Of a stretch of 64,000 nt of DNA, positions 12,199 through 23,160 are shown piece by piece. A model generated the notes under the pieces. The model worked only from the letters and a program-made list of their open reading frames with translations. It searched no databases and had not been told where the DNA came from. Made by a program: the position numbers and the translations under genes. How positions within the stretch are numbered: the first letter of the stretch is position 1; every line of letters starts with the position of its first letter. The DNA is taken from assembly GCA_030522415.1 (NCBI GenBank), contig CM060124.1, positions 24,104,454-24,168,453 of the forward strand, given 5' to 3'. The stretch comes from Channallabes apus. Taxonomy: Eukaryota > Chordata > Actinopteri > Siluriformes > Clariidae.

Positions 12199-13445
12199 CT
12201 ATCTATCTATCTATTATATAAATACACATTTGGAATCTGCATCTACATTTTCTGTTACAAGTATAGAATTAGGTTCAGCTGAGACTCATGATCAATGGTG
12301 TTAGGGTACTTATGTAGTGATAATTAGTTTCAGCCAGATCATTAAAACTAACAATGGACTATGACACTCTTGAGAGGGGATATGAAGGTGTTATTCATTT
12401 ATTTATTCTCTACAAGGGTGCGAACTACAATACAGACCAAACTATAACTTTCTCTTATACTACTATAAAAATTCTAGATATAAACAAACAAAATACAGCT
12501 TTTTTTCCTCAGAGGTAAACGGAAAAGTGAAGTTGTTCAGCTGTCACTGCAGCTTCTTCAAAGTCTTCCCACTCCGTGACCACTGAAATCCGACACGACA
12601 CCACGTTAGGCTACGTCTTGACTCATTTGTATACCGACAGTGATTGGATGTTTCCCGAGGGCTCAGGGGAGTGTGTGCGTCTGTGTGTGTGTGTGTGTCT
12701 ATGTGTGTGTGTCTGTGTGTGTGTGTCTGTGTCTGTGTGTGTGCGTGCGCGCTCTAAATATAAACAAACAAAATACAGCTTTTTTTTCAGAGGTAAACGG
12801 AAAAGTGAAGATGTGTGTGTCTGTGTGTGTGTGTCTATGTGTGTGCGTGCGCGCTCTAAATATAAACAAACAAAATACAGCTTTTTTTCAGAGGTAAACG
12901 GAAAAGTGAAGATGTTCAGTGTCACTATGCAGATGTTACACTCAGTGGAGTTACCGAAATCATTGGTTTAGTCCTCATTGAGCTTTTGTTCCTCTTATGT
13001 GAGCATAAACAGTGAAACATTCCACAGGTTTATAATACACCGCGGCCAAGTGAACCACGTTCCCGTCAAACGAAACGAGGCATAATCGTGGTGTTTGCTT
13101 CGGTTATGACACACCATAGTTTATTACCTGCTGTGGTAGATCTGAATATTTATTCAAACACAATAATAAAGCTTTATATCCTCAGGAGGGCTCAGTACAT
13201 TGTTTTAGCGATAGTTTCACGGAAGCGAGTTCAGAACTAATCTAACCAAACCAAAAAAAAAAAAAACATCCGAAGCTTCAAATAGAATGAACGAACTAAT
13301 GAAATTGATATATATGTAATTGATATACTGTATACACAGACGTGTGTGTGTCATTTTAATTCAAATGAACATTTTAATGCTTTCTGATACACTTATCAAC
13401 TTATCCACATAAACTTATCAACACATACTCTCCGTGCACGCACAT
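12062..13445 (+). repeat. Repeat block A, copy 2 (second half)
   Basis: Direct partial duplication of copy 1, starting at GCTACCGCAGATCAG, and continuing into sequence that copy 1 lacks (TTACCGAAATCATTGG, CACCGCGGCCAAGTGAACCA). The inverted copy at 21385-23160 holds the whole unit, so copies 1 and 2 are two incomplete versions of it. A 110-bp segment is tandemly duplicated inside (about 12755-12910). Confidence 0.85.
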
Positions 13446-15180
13446 ACAATCTCTAAAAAAGTAAAATTAATAACATACATATACAAATAAACAAAAATAT
13501 AAACGTCTATGTATATTGAAGTTTACGGTGAACGCAGAGTCGGCTAAGCACATGTGATGACGCGCGCGCCCTCACCTCTTGTTACGACTGCCTATTTGGC
13601 CAAAAAATAATTGAACGATATGCCTGGTCCTGGAAAGAGACAATAAATATATATATTTTTTTATACATTTATTGCATTGTTTGTTGTTTACAGTCAAGCC
13701 ATCAACATACAATAAAATGTAAACATGAGATCTAAATTAAAAACTGTGCTCCCTGTGCTGGTGCTGGCAATATCATCTCTTTGTTCTGCTGTCTCCGGCT
13801 CCCTCCCTGGTCCTGAACCGTACCATACATACCAGATCAAGAACTTGAAGATGAAGATTATATCTCTGGTCTTCTCTCTGACGGGTTCCTCCCTAGTTTC
13901 TGATGATCTCAATTAGTTTGTAGTGTTGCTTGTCCAAGGAAACCAGTAATCTTGCTTGAAGTGGAGCAGATATAATTCTCAGAAACTCATTACTGATCTT
14001 TAAAAAAAAAAAAAAAAAAAGGTAAAAACAAAAATTGGACTGGCTCAAGTTCTTATGTTAGCAAATCTTAATTACAGTGTGTATAAAGTATAGAAAGCAG
14101 TACACTACAAACAGCACTCACTCCAAATTAGCTTGTTCTATGTTTACGTCACTTTCCTATTAATTTTTACATCGTTAACCAACGGTACTTAAATATAATT
14201 ATTTTCTTCGGCGCCGCTGACTTACTGTATAAACTCCGGTGTTTTTGAAAATCACCACGTTAGTTAGCTAATGCTAATGCAGGTAATATAGGTGGTTTTA
14301 GCTACAGTAGCAAACACGGACACAAAACTCAATCTACAAAGTAGTTGTTCCTGACATAAATCATGAATTTGCTCATAGAAGAGATACATTTAACATAGAA
14401 ATGACATGAGTTTGCTTTCTTACCTGGTTTAAAGGAGTTTTCTTTGAGAATCTCCACCCGCATGTGATTCAGTCCGTGAAAATGCTGCGTCATGAGGTCA
14501 AGAGACACGGTTTGAAGCAGAAATGTCCTTTGTGAATGGATTAGATTTAAGTTTAATCAGGGGCTTTAACTAACAGTAACTGAAATACAGGTTCTGATAT
14601 CCTGCCTTACTTGTTTCAACGTCATGCTCCGGTTTGAGGCGGAAATAAAATTATACCGGCAAAACTATGGTCTAAAGACTGCGCATGCGCAAATCACACT
14701 CAACCTAATAAGAGTACCTTGATCAAAATGAAATATTTCACTTTGGTTTCCTGCTGTAAACAGCATTTTATATACTAAAAAAAAAAAGATTCACCCATAA
14801 GCATAAATTAGACACTTCAGTTAAAAAGAGCAAATTATTTTTTTTACTAATGGAATGAGAAAAAAAAAAACACATTAAACTAGGTTTACTTTTTTCAGTG
14901 GATCCCTCAATAATTTCTGTCTCCTTTGCCTGTGTTTGATAATGTGAAGCACATATACACTCATTCATCATGAAAGATCTATTATAAAACAAAATAAAAT
15001 TCATGTTCGCTTCAGCACTGTTCATCCGCGTCCTTACATTCATTGTTGTACTTGGTCCGGCTTTTAGATAAATTTATTTTTTTAAAATTTATTTAAAATT
15101 CCCGAATGTTGCCTCCGGCAAGACGCGGCACGCCGCGCGATAAATTGCGGCATCCCGCGGGAAAACACGCAGGGTTTTAA
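13446..15180. other. Right arm of the 11.8-kb element, non-coding
   Basis: AT-rich, with poly(A) runs. A 63-codon frame at 13725-13916 (+) starts with a hydrophobic stretch but has no recognisable domain or splice context. The last 75 bp (15105-15180) are GC-rich (GGCACGCCGCGCG, CATCCCGCGGGAAAACACGC) and match the end at 20864-20950 inverted. Confidence 0.6.
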
Positions 15181-15194
15181 GGGCGACATCTGTA

Positions 15195-15398
15195 TATCTG
15201 AGAGTAAGCAGAGGCTAGATATTCAGGCTTAAAAGTACCTCCGCGTGGATAGGTTAAAAATTGAAATTGTGGTTCAGTCCACCCTGATAAATTATCAAGC
15301 CAAGGTGTGGTAAAATAAGTGAGTCCACACCTATTCATCCAGTCGCACGGAACCTCTTCTGGGTCCGGCTTTGGATAAGTAGTTGTGTTCTTATTACC
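15195..15398 (-). pseudogene. gag: ERV gag, N-terminal matrix portion
   Basis: The ATG at 15396-15398 begins MGNKNTT: Gly2 fits N-myristoylation of a retroviral matrix protein, which directs Gag to the plasma membrane. The frame is open up to the TA-flanked insertion and is continued at 3392, in register once the insertion and one TA are discounted. The portion is about 68 codons. It is broken only by the insertion. Confidence 0.82.
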
Positions 15399-15545
15399 CA
15401 TTTTATAAATGTGAATTAACCCGCGACAGAAAGAACCAATATCTTCAACAAAAAACACACAATACAACAACAAAAGACAACAAAAAGAGCCCAACAAAGA
15501 CAAAAAAAACAAAAAAGAGCGGGCAACAGAATACAGCTTCCACAC
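15399..15545 (-). other. In-frame hydrophobic leader upstream of Gag (glyco-Gag-like)
   Basis: The frame stays open 5' of the Gag ATG for about 51 codons, back to an in-frame TGA. It contains a run of about 22 hydrophobic residues (LFFLSLLGSFCCLLLLYC and on) followed by polar residues leading into Gag. No ATG is available. GTG (15545) and CTG (15536, with A at -3) are near-cognate candidates. Murine leukaemia viruses make a membrane-inserted glyco-Gag from an upstream CUG in the same layout. Whether this leader is used is inference. Confidence 0.45.
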
Positions 15546-15698
15546 TATGCTTCAGTTCAAGGAACTTTTCAGAAGCGAGCGCGCGCTATACTGGCGTAAA
15601 AGCCACAAGACAATCCGCCCCCGTACTATATATGGTCCAGATACCAAAAACCAGGGAGCGTGCTTGCTCTATCCTTATAGAGAAAAATAAAAAAGCAG

Positions 15699-15711
15699 CA
15701 CTCACCTGATT
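15699..15711 (-). promoter_or_regulatory. Candidate ERV major splice donor
   Basis: The minus strand reads ATCAGGTGAGTGC, a near-consensus donor (CAG/GTGAGT) a few bases after the primer site, where a retroviral leader donor is expected. The spliced product (env) is missing from this copy. Confidence 0.55.
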
Positions 15712-15717
15712 AGAGGT

Positions 15718-15735
15718 ATCCCGGACGAGCCCCCA
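15718..15735 (-). other. ERV primer-binding site, tRNA-Pro type
   Basis: The minus strand reads TGGGGGCTCGTCCGGGAT, 3 bases after the CA end of the 5' LTR. This 18-mer is the proline-tRNA primer site known from murine leukaemia viruses. Confidence 0.9.
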
Positions 15736-15738
15736 AAT

Positions 15739-16161
15739 TGTAAGGATTTCTTGTTTTTGCTAGACCCCATCTAGTCAGTGCTCAGCCTGTATTTTGCTTC
15801 CCGCCTGGATCCAGGGAACCCCTCAATAATACACAAGTCCGTGATCAGTGAGACGTTCCAAGTTTATTGTGGGAGAGAGCAGTATATATAGCACACACAC
15901 ACAAAGAACCAAAGAAGAGGGTGCAGAAGTGTTTACATTTGGTCAGGAATGTTTAGAAAAGATAAGGAAAAGAAGAACATAAAAATTGGGAGTAGCTCTG
16001 CATTTACGAGCGTTTAACAGTTTTACGACCTTTAACACAAACTACTATAGGATGTGTTTATTGAAAGTGCAGCTTGTGTCGAGGTAAGAGAAAGAAGTAA
16101 CATTCTGTTCTCACGCACACAGAAAATCATAAAACATACTAAAAATCAAATATTCCCTACA
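15739..16161 (-). repeat. ERV 5' LTR
   Basis: 423 bp, the partner of 184-606, with TG...CA ends on the minus strand and the same TATA-like and AATAAA signals. It is followed on the right by the CAGAT target duplication. Confidence 0.95.
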
Positions 16162-16496
16162 CAGATATTTGTCTGTACAAAATAATATTTATGCAATATA
16201 AACACAGGCTCTTGATTCGTTATTCGTTTGCAATATAAACCAAAATATAAACCAAAATATTTAATTTGCTGTATTAAATATTTATGCAGTCTCATCAAGG
16301 ATCCAAAGATTGCGTTGTACTAAATAATATTTTTGCAGATTTTTTTCTGCGATTCAGTTGTACTGAATGATGTTTTACTGTATGTTTATATTAAAAAAAT
16401 ATGAGTTAGAAAACATTGGTTTTATTTTGTTTAGACAGACTCTCTGTTTTTATCTGTTTAGTGTTATTATTAAAGAAAACAGCACAAACAACAGCA
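16162..16496. repeat. Satellite-like repeat, continuation after the ERV
   Basis: Resumes the unit interrupted at 183 with CAGATATTTGTCTGTACAAA. It degenerates after about 16330 into AT-rich sequence bordering the 3' UTR of the BEN gene. Confidence 0.7.
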
Positions 16497-16516
16497 CTAG
16501 GGCTTTTTAAAAAGTT

Positions 16517-16522
16517 TTATTT
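16517..16522 (-). terminator. Poly(A) signal of the BEN gene
   Basis: AATAAA on the minus strand about 300 bp after the BEN stop codon. The intervening 16523-16816 is an AT-rich 3' UTR-like stretch. Confidence 0.55.
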
Positions 16523-16816
16523 CGACAATACTTACTGTACAGTTGTTAGAGTTTAAGACATCAAGTTTTAAATATAGAAATAACTTAAACAAATAGAGCA
16601 AACTTCCAGAATAGATAATAAAAAATAAATAAATAAAAAAAGAACCAACTATGTACAAAGAACTGACAAAATAAAATAAAACAGAGCAAAAACTTAGTAA
16701 TGTATAATGTAGTAATGTATAATGACGCTTAGTAATGTAAGCGTCTGTGACCAACAGTGACCCTCGGTGAGCGTAAAAATTTGTTTACTCGGTCCTTGAC
16801 ACGCTTACTGTCACTG

Positions 16817-17977
16817 CTAGACAGGAAGGGAAACTGCTGGGCCACTGTCACCATCAAATAATTTCTTCAATAAGTTCACTGGCAGTCCACGTTTGCCTCT
16901 TGAACCATCCCAGTTCGTTGTGGATGCCCATTCATCATAGACAGCCTGCGGTACCACAGTGCGGAACAGCAAGCAACCAAGCCGATCTGGCCGCCCTCGA
17001 CTCTGAATCATCAGTGACTCAAGAAGCTCTGTAGTGGGAAGAGTAAACTGAAGTTCAGGATGGCAGCTTGTAATTGATGCTGTAGCTGGAGATATAATTT
17101 CCCTGCTCTCTGCATCCCCATGAGCAGTACAACTGGCCAGTGTAACACAGTCTGGTGTTGGGGTGTGCACACAGTTTAACCGTGTACTAAGAGCCGCTGT
17201 TAGTTTCTCTACAACAGCAAGTTGTTTGTGGGTGGCTTTCAGATCTGCGTGTGCCTCTTTGCAGACTTGCAACTCACTCCGAAGGGCATCCTTCTCTGCC
17301 TTGCAATCTCGCACCTCACTCCGAAGAGCATCCTTCTCTGCCTTGCAAACTCCCAACTCACTCCGAAGAGCATCCTTCTCTGCCTTGCAAACTCACAACT
17401 CACTCTGAAGAGCATCCTTCTCTGCCTTGCAAACTCGCAACTCACTCCGAAGAGCATCCTTCTCTGCCTTGCAGACACGCAGCTGTTGTTTCAGCGCCTC
17501 AATTCCTGCGCCACGCTTTTCCAGCTCAGGCCTCACGTCCACCACAGTCTGTCTTTGGTCAACCTCACGGCTATACATTGTAGTTGCCTATATTGGGATA
17601 ACGTATACAGTATGTGTTAATACAAATCTGCGTATAAACAGAAAATCTTTAAAGTATTTTTTCTCAGTTTTACATGTACAATTATATACTTATATAATTA
17701 TATAACTCAAAGTACTGTACTTGTACGTTACCGCTTTTTTCTGCACCAAGCGCTTCTTTTTGATGGCAGTAGGAGCTTTTGCTTTCCTCTCTGTTGATGG
17801 TTGAGGGCGAGGGGCTCTGTTTTCCAAAGATTCCTGTCAACATAGTGCAATGATTACAACATCGGTAAAACTATAAAGAACGATAGAATATTGTTTATTC
17901 GATAAGCAACAAAAGGTTTTAGTTTTTGTTACCTTCTTTGTGCTCCTCAGCCTGCTGTAAAATGTCGAAGAGTTCAT
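16817..17977 (-). CDS. BEN-domain protein, three exons, one in-frame stop
   Basis: Exon 1 (17933-17977) starts at ATG and encodes MNSSTFYSRLRSTKK. Exon 2 (17732-17833) encodes 34 residues with a basic KKKR patch that could be a nuclear signal. Exon 3 (16817-17587) encodes the rest. All junctions are phase 0 with GT donors (AAG/GTAAC, GCG/GTAAC) and AG acceptors (TTGACAG, ATATAG). Exon 3 has a predicted coiled coil of five near-identical 14-residue repeats (CKAEKDALRSEL) plus one diverged copy, then a C-terminal region with LLESLMIQSRGRPDRLGCLL and a Trp-containing tail that I read as a BEN domain, a DNA- or chromatin-binding module. The total is about 305 codons. A TGA at 17393-17395 lies between repeats 2 and 3, where sister repeats have CGA or GGA, so this is a recent C-to-T change or a dead allele. 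BEN assignment is by pattern only. Confidence 0.68.
17269..17510 (-). repeat. 42-bp coding tandem repeat in the BEN gene
   Basis: Five copies of a 42-bp unit (core CTCCGAAGAGCATCCTTCTC on the plus strand) and one diverged copy, in frame, each encoding two heptads. The near identity of the units suggests recent unequal exchange, and copy number may be polymorphic. Confidence 0.9.
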
Positions 17978-18066
17978 TTTAATCTGGCGTTCAGTATACA
18001 GTAGCAGTCACCTTGCAAATGAAGTTCGTCCTACAGTAGATGAAGTTACTGCAGATGGCACATGCC

Positions 18067-18075
18067 ATTTATATA
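18067..18075 (-). promoter_or_regulatory. TATA box upstream of the BEN gene
   Basis: The minus strand reads TATATAAAT about 90 bp before the exon 1 ATG, placing a start site near 18040 and giving a short 5' UTR. Confidence 0.5.
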
Positions 18076-18238
18076 ACAAGGCGGTGGATTGTGGGTGGAG
18101 TTGCAATGTGCAAAACAAAAGCATGAAAAGCGCGAAAACTTACAGTATACAAATAATATGTACTGTATGCAGTATAATCGCGGCCTCTCATTTCATTATT
18201 CGCTCGCACTTCGTCTGGCACTGAACCAAAATATATTG

Positions 18239-18470
18239 TCTTACATTTGTGAATAAAATATCATTGTTTTTTCAGAGATTTATTTGTGCAAAATAATACC
18301 TGTACTTATGCAATATAATTACAAGCTCTGGATTCGTTTTTCGTTTGCAGTATAAATCCAAAATACATCTTACGATTTTTGAGAGATTTGTTTTAAAAAA
18401 ACAGTTTTTTTTCAGATATTTGTCTCTACAAAATAATATTTATTTCGTTATTTGTTCGCACTTTGGTTTG
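18239..18470. repeat. Second copy of the satellite-like repeat
   Basis: Colinear with 1-183 plus 16162-16200 (TCTTACATTTGTGAATAAAA, then TCTGGATTCGTTTTTCG, then CAGATATTTGTCTCTACAAA). The BEN gene therefore sits between two direct copies. The words TTCG-TATT-GTTCGCACTT recur at 18195, 18449, 19888 and 20012. Confidence 0.75.
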
Positions 18471-20860
18471 CACTTGACTCTACTTGACTTGCACTACGGA
18501 GCATCCAAGCTTGTTGAGAATCAAGCGTTTGGCGGTCGTGTGGAAAAGGTAAGCAGGAATTAATTCCCATCTTTCTCAATAGAAACGAAATACTGAACAT
18601 AAATGTCACCTGCTGTTTAGTCACGTTAGTTTGGTTTAAGCTATTTCTTATATTTTTAATCACACTTAAAATACCGACGGTTACAGTATATGAGCATGCT
18701 TGCGGTTCGGTTCTGGTTTCTGTCTGTTCTCATGAGTTGTGAAGCGAGAGGAACAAAGTATAAATATTGTTCATTTGCTAAATTAAGTACCATGAATTTT
18801 AACTGAATATCTATCTCTGTATTTGTTCAGAGGAGTTTGTGACTGAAAGTGTGTCTGCATCTGACTTCAGTTATAAAGTACAAAACGTTTCTGTTGGTGT
18901 TTTTTTATTTATTTATTTATTAATACTTATTTGTGGTGTTTTATGTTTTGTACATCTTTTCAAATTGAGACCTCATTTGTAAGTTGCTGCTGGTGTAAAA
19001 TAAAAATATCCGTTTTATCCCGTTTGTCTGCTTCCTTCCTTCACAGAATTCTGTTGACCAGGGCTTGAAATTTAAATTTACTTGAGTTGGATCAACTTAA
19101 TTAACAACTGAAAAATTTGTTGTACCAACCCTATTCATTTATGTTAACAGTATTAAATTATGTTGGACGCAGCTGTAGTAAATAAGTTAAATGAGCCTAA
19201 TAACATTACTTTGACGGAACCTACAGTAAGAACATTAAGTTGGGCCAACAAAATTGCTTAATGCTGAACGAAAGCCATTAAATCAGGTGAAATTCTTTCC
19301 ATAATTTAATTATGTTCATTCAACTAGTTATTTTTTTTGTACTGTAAATGAATGTGAATCATATGGCATAATATTCCTGCCCCAATTCTCACAGCTGTAC
19401 AGTATGAATTGAAATAATAACAATAGTGTTTTTCTTTACTGAATAGAAATATAATTGCACAACTGTTAAGCATTAGCCCGTACTTAATAATCTATTGTTC
19501 GTTCTATCGGGGTTTAATTGCCTCAATATCAATGTAAGTGTCCCAATAAAACTTTCATTGTAAATTGTCACTAAACGATATACCCTTGCAGAAAGCCATA
19601 CACTGTTAGAACGGTTATTTAAAAAGAAAAGCGTATAACTGGGCTATTACCTGATCGTCAATCATAATCTTGATTGTTATTTAAATAATAACAATAGTGT
19701 TTTTCTTTACTGAATAGAAATATAATTGCACAACTGTTAAGCATTAGCCCGTACTTGATAATCTATTGTTCGTTCTATCAGGGTTTAATTGCCCTAATGT
19801 CAACACCACCTTGTTATCCTTCAGACAACTCGAATCAGAACATTAAGAAGAAAATGAAGAAGAAGAAGAAGAAAAGCAGATTCGTTGTTCGTTTGGACTT
19901 CGCACGGGAAAAAAAACAAGCCGCTTCAATGTAAAAAACATGTAATTCATTAATTTTAACATTCCATAATTAATAATAATCATGCTGTATCATCATGGCT
20001 TCTCAGTAATTCATTACTCGTTCGCACCTTAACTGGTTGTTGTTTTGGTGTTTCTTTGTGCTTTGCAATGTCAGACAACAGTCAAATGCAAATAAGGAGC
20101 CACCCCCCACATTAAACTACACTGTAAAAAATCTTATGTGCTATCTACTTAAAAAAATATGGTAACAAAATTGCACTTAATATTTTAAAGCAGTTTTTAA
20201 GGCTTGATTTTTTTGTGGAATTTACTTGAATAAATCATGTAAAAAAATCCTAAATTATTTAGCCAGACGCATATTATTTTTAAGTATTTACTGTACTGCT
20301 TGATTTTTTTCCCCTAGCAGAATCTACTTAAATCATGTAAAATATCCTAAATTATTTAGCCAGATACATGATGATTTTAACCTTATTAGTGGAATAATCT
20401 TTTTTAATTTAAGCAGATAACAAAAGGTACTCATATGTACAGTGGTTACAAAATCGGAGCGTCGTATTTAGCGTCACCGCCGCATTACGGCATGTGCATT
20501 TGCTGTGCATTTGCTGGCTTTTACCACTGAGTGGCGCTATATAACTATAGACTGACGCCTCATGCCTTACTTCATTCTCTGCCTCATTAATGAGACGCGT
20601 CCCATTAAATAATACACGTAGTAGCCGATAACATCAAGTGAAACACTGTAGTTGACCGAATTCATAATCACAGTACTATAATTAAAGTACAAATGTAGAA
20701 TTCAAATTAAATCAAATCTTAAGATAAAATTTAAGCACAATAAATATTAACACAGTGAGCCTTTAGATTTTATCACGTGTAATTAGAAAAGAAGTGTGTA
20801 GGGTTTTATTTAAATATAAATTTCTAAACCAATAAGATCAAATAACACCAAGTTATTATT
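18471..20860. other. Non-coding repeats; no gene
   Basis: Holds a splice-donor-like GGAAAAG/GTAAGC at 18543, MITE-like AACTTAATTAA/ATTAAGTTG patches (19080-19340) and a CACTGTAAAAAA-type element end (20122). Two direct copies of a 120-bp sequence lie at 19413-19535 and 19684-19803 (GAATAGAAATATAATTGCAC). I find no coding frame of quality. Confidence 0.6.
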
Positions 20861-20863
20861 ATA

Positions 20864-20960
20864 CAGATGTCGCCTTTAAAACTGCGCGTGTTTTCCCGCG
20901 AGAGGCCGCAATTTAGCGCGCGGCGTGCCGCGACTTGCCGGAGGCAACATTCAGGAATTT
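20864..20960 (+). repeat. Terminus related to the 11.8-kb element
   Basis: CAGATGTCGCC preceded by TA (20862-20863), followed by GC-rich sequence (CGCGCGGCGTGCCGCGAC) that matches the right end of the 11.8-kb element (15105-15192) inverted. It marks one end of a second, oppositely oriented copy. The other end is not located with confidence. Confidence 0.7.
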
Positions 20961-21384
20961 AAAATTAATGTGTTGTGCTTCACTGAATATCCGCCAGATG
21001 GCGCATGGAAGGACTTTATCTAAAAGCCGGTGGTCCGGGAAAGTCAGTTTCCCTATGTTTCCCCGGTGGCGCGAAGATTCAAATCATGACGTCACTTGCA
21101 ACTTAACGCTGAGAAGGCGAACGAGGATTTTAACAGATTTTCTCTCGTTTTAAAGTGTTTTTACGGACTTTTTTAATTAAACAAATAACCTATGCAAAAT
21201 AATCGAGTGTCTTTTCGCTTTTTTTTTTTATATTTGAAGATAATTCATACGTTTTAAGCCGCTGCAAAAGGCTGGTTTGCTGGGCGAGTACTGACATCAT
21301 GACTACTTTTATTACACCTACATTTGTTTATTTGTATATGTATATGTTGTTAATATAATTTTTTTAGAGATTATGTGTGCGTGC

Positions 21385-22672
21385 ACGGAGAGTTTGTGTT
21401 GATAAGTGTATGTGGATAAGTTGATAAGTGTATCAGAAAGCATTAAAATGTTAATTTGAATTAAAATGACATACACACGTCTGTATATACAGTATATCAA
21501 TTACATATATATCAATTATATCAATTTCACTGAAGCCTATCCCTCTCCATATGACAATTCGCCATTCATTCTCGCATTGATAATCAGCGATATTTTATGA
21601 GGAGATTTAGGGATTTAGCTCTACTTAATTTTCTAACGTTTTAAGAAAATTCATTAGTTCGTTCATTCTATTTGAAGCTTCGGATGTTTTTTTTTTTTTT
21701 TAGATTAGTTCTGAACTCGCTTCCGTGAAACTATCGCTAAAACAATGTAATGAGCCCTCCTGAGGATATAAAGCTTTATTATTGTGTTTGAATAAATATT
21801 CAGATCTACCACAGCAGATAATAAACTATGGTGTTTCATAACCGAAGCAAACACCACGATTATGCCTCGTTTCGTTCGACGGGAAGGTGGTTCACTTGGC
21901 CGCGGTGTATTATAAACCTGTGGAATGTTTCACTGTTTATGCTCACATAAGAGTAATAAAAGCGAGTGAAATGTGGAAATGATGTGTGGCAACTCAATGA
22001 GAACTAAACCAAAGATTTCGGTAACTCCACTGAGTGTAACATCTGCATAGTGACACTGGACATCTTCACTTTTCCATTTACCTCTGAAAAAAAAGCTGTA
22101 TTTTGTTTGTTTATATTTAGAGTTTTTAGAACAGTAGAAGAAGTACGCGCGCGCACGCACACACATAGACACACACACACACAGACACACACACACACAG
22201 ACACACACACTCCCCTGAGCCCTCAGGAAACATCCAATCACCGTCGGTATACAAATGAGTCAAGACGTAGCCTAACGTGGTGTCGTGTCGGATTTCAGTG
22301 GTCACGGAGTGGGAAGATTTTGAAGAAGCTGCAGTGACAGTTAACAGCTGAACAACTTCACTTTTCCGTTTACCTCTGAGGAAAAAAAGCTGTATTTTGT
22401 TTGTTTATATTTAGAATTTTTACAGTAGTAAGAGAAAGTTATAGTTTGGTCTGTATTGTAGTTCGCACACTTGTAGAGAATAAATAAATGAATAACACCT
22501 TCATATACCCTCTCAAGAGAGTGCCATAGTCCATTGTTAGTTTTAATGATTTGGCTGAAACTAATTATCACTACATAAGTACCCTAACACCATTGATCAT
22601 GAGTCTCAGCTGAACCTAATTCTATACTTGTAACAGAAAATGTAGATGCAGATTTCAAATGTGTATTTATAT

Positions 22673-22725
<53 letters not shown>

Positions 22726-23160
22726 GTGTGTGTGTGTGTAGGCTCTACGTAGGGGCAAGAGAGGGCAGCGCACCCTCAAATAAATGTCTGCACATGTTAA
22801 TATATTCCTGAAATGTATATATTACAAGTTGATAAACTGATCTGCGGTAGTGGAAAAATCCGCTGAAAAAAGGACAGGCTGAAGCGCACGCGCACACACA
22901 CACATACACACGTGCACACATACACACACAGACACACCTCCCTTGAGCCCTGCGTCTGTCGGATTTCAGCGGTCACGGGGTGGAAAGACTTTGAAGCAGT
23001 TTATATATGAATCTAAGCTTGAACTTATCAGCATTGTAAATATATAATACTTTTCAAATAAAATCGATATTACTTTGACCCTGAAGTTTAGTTTAGCACA
23101 CACAAAAAACTGAAAAGTAATTTCTGGTAACGGAATGTGTAGTTTATTTACAGTAATTAA
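21385..23160 (-). repeat. Repeat block A, inverted full copy
   Basis: Reverse complement of 8590-9560 joined to 12650-13445. Includes (GATA)n at 22672-22725 and CA-rich runs at 22150-22210 and 22890-22935. The block lies about 500 bp after the terminus at 20864, as in the 11.8-kb element read backwards. The L2 LINE abuts it at about 23160. Confidence 0.85.

Noticed and set aside
13725..13916. 63-codon frame with a signal-peptide-like start
   Set aside because: No conserved domain, no splice or promoter context, and it lies in non-coding transposon sequence.
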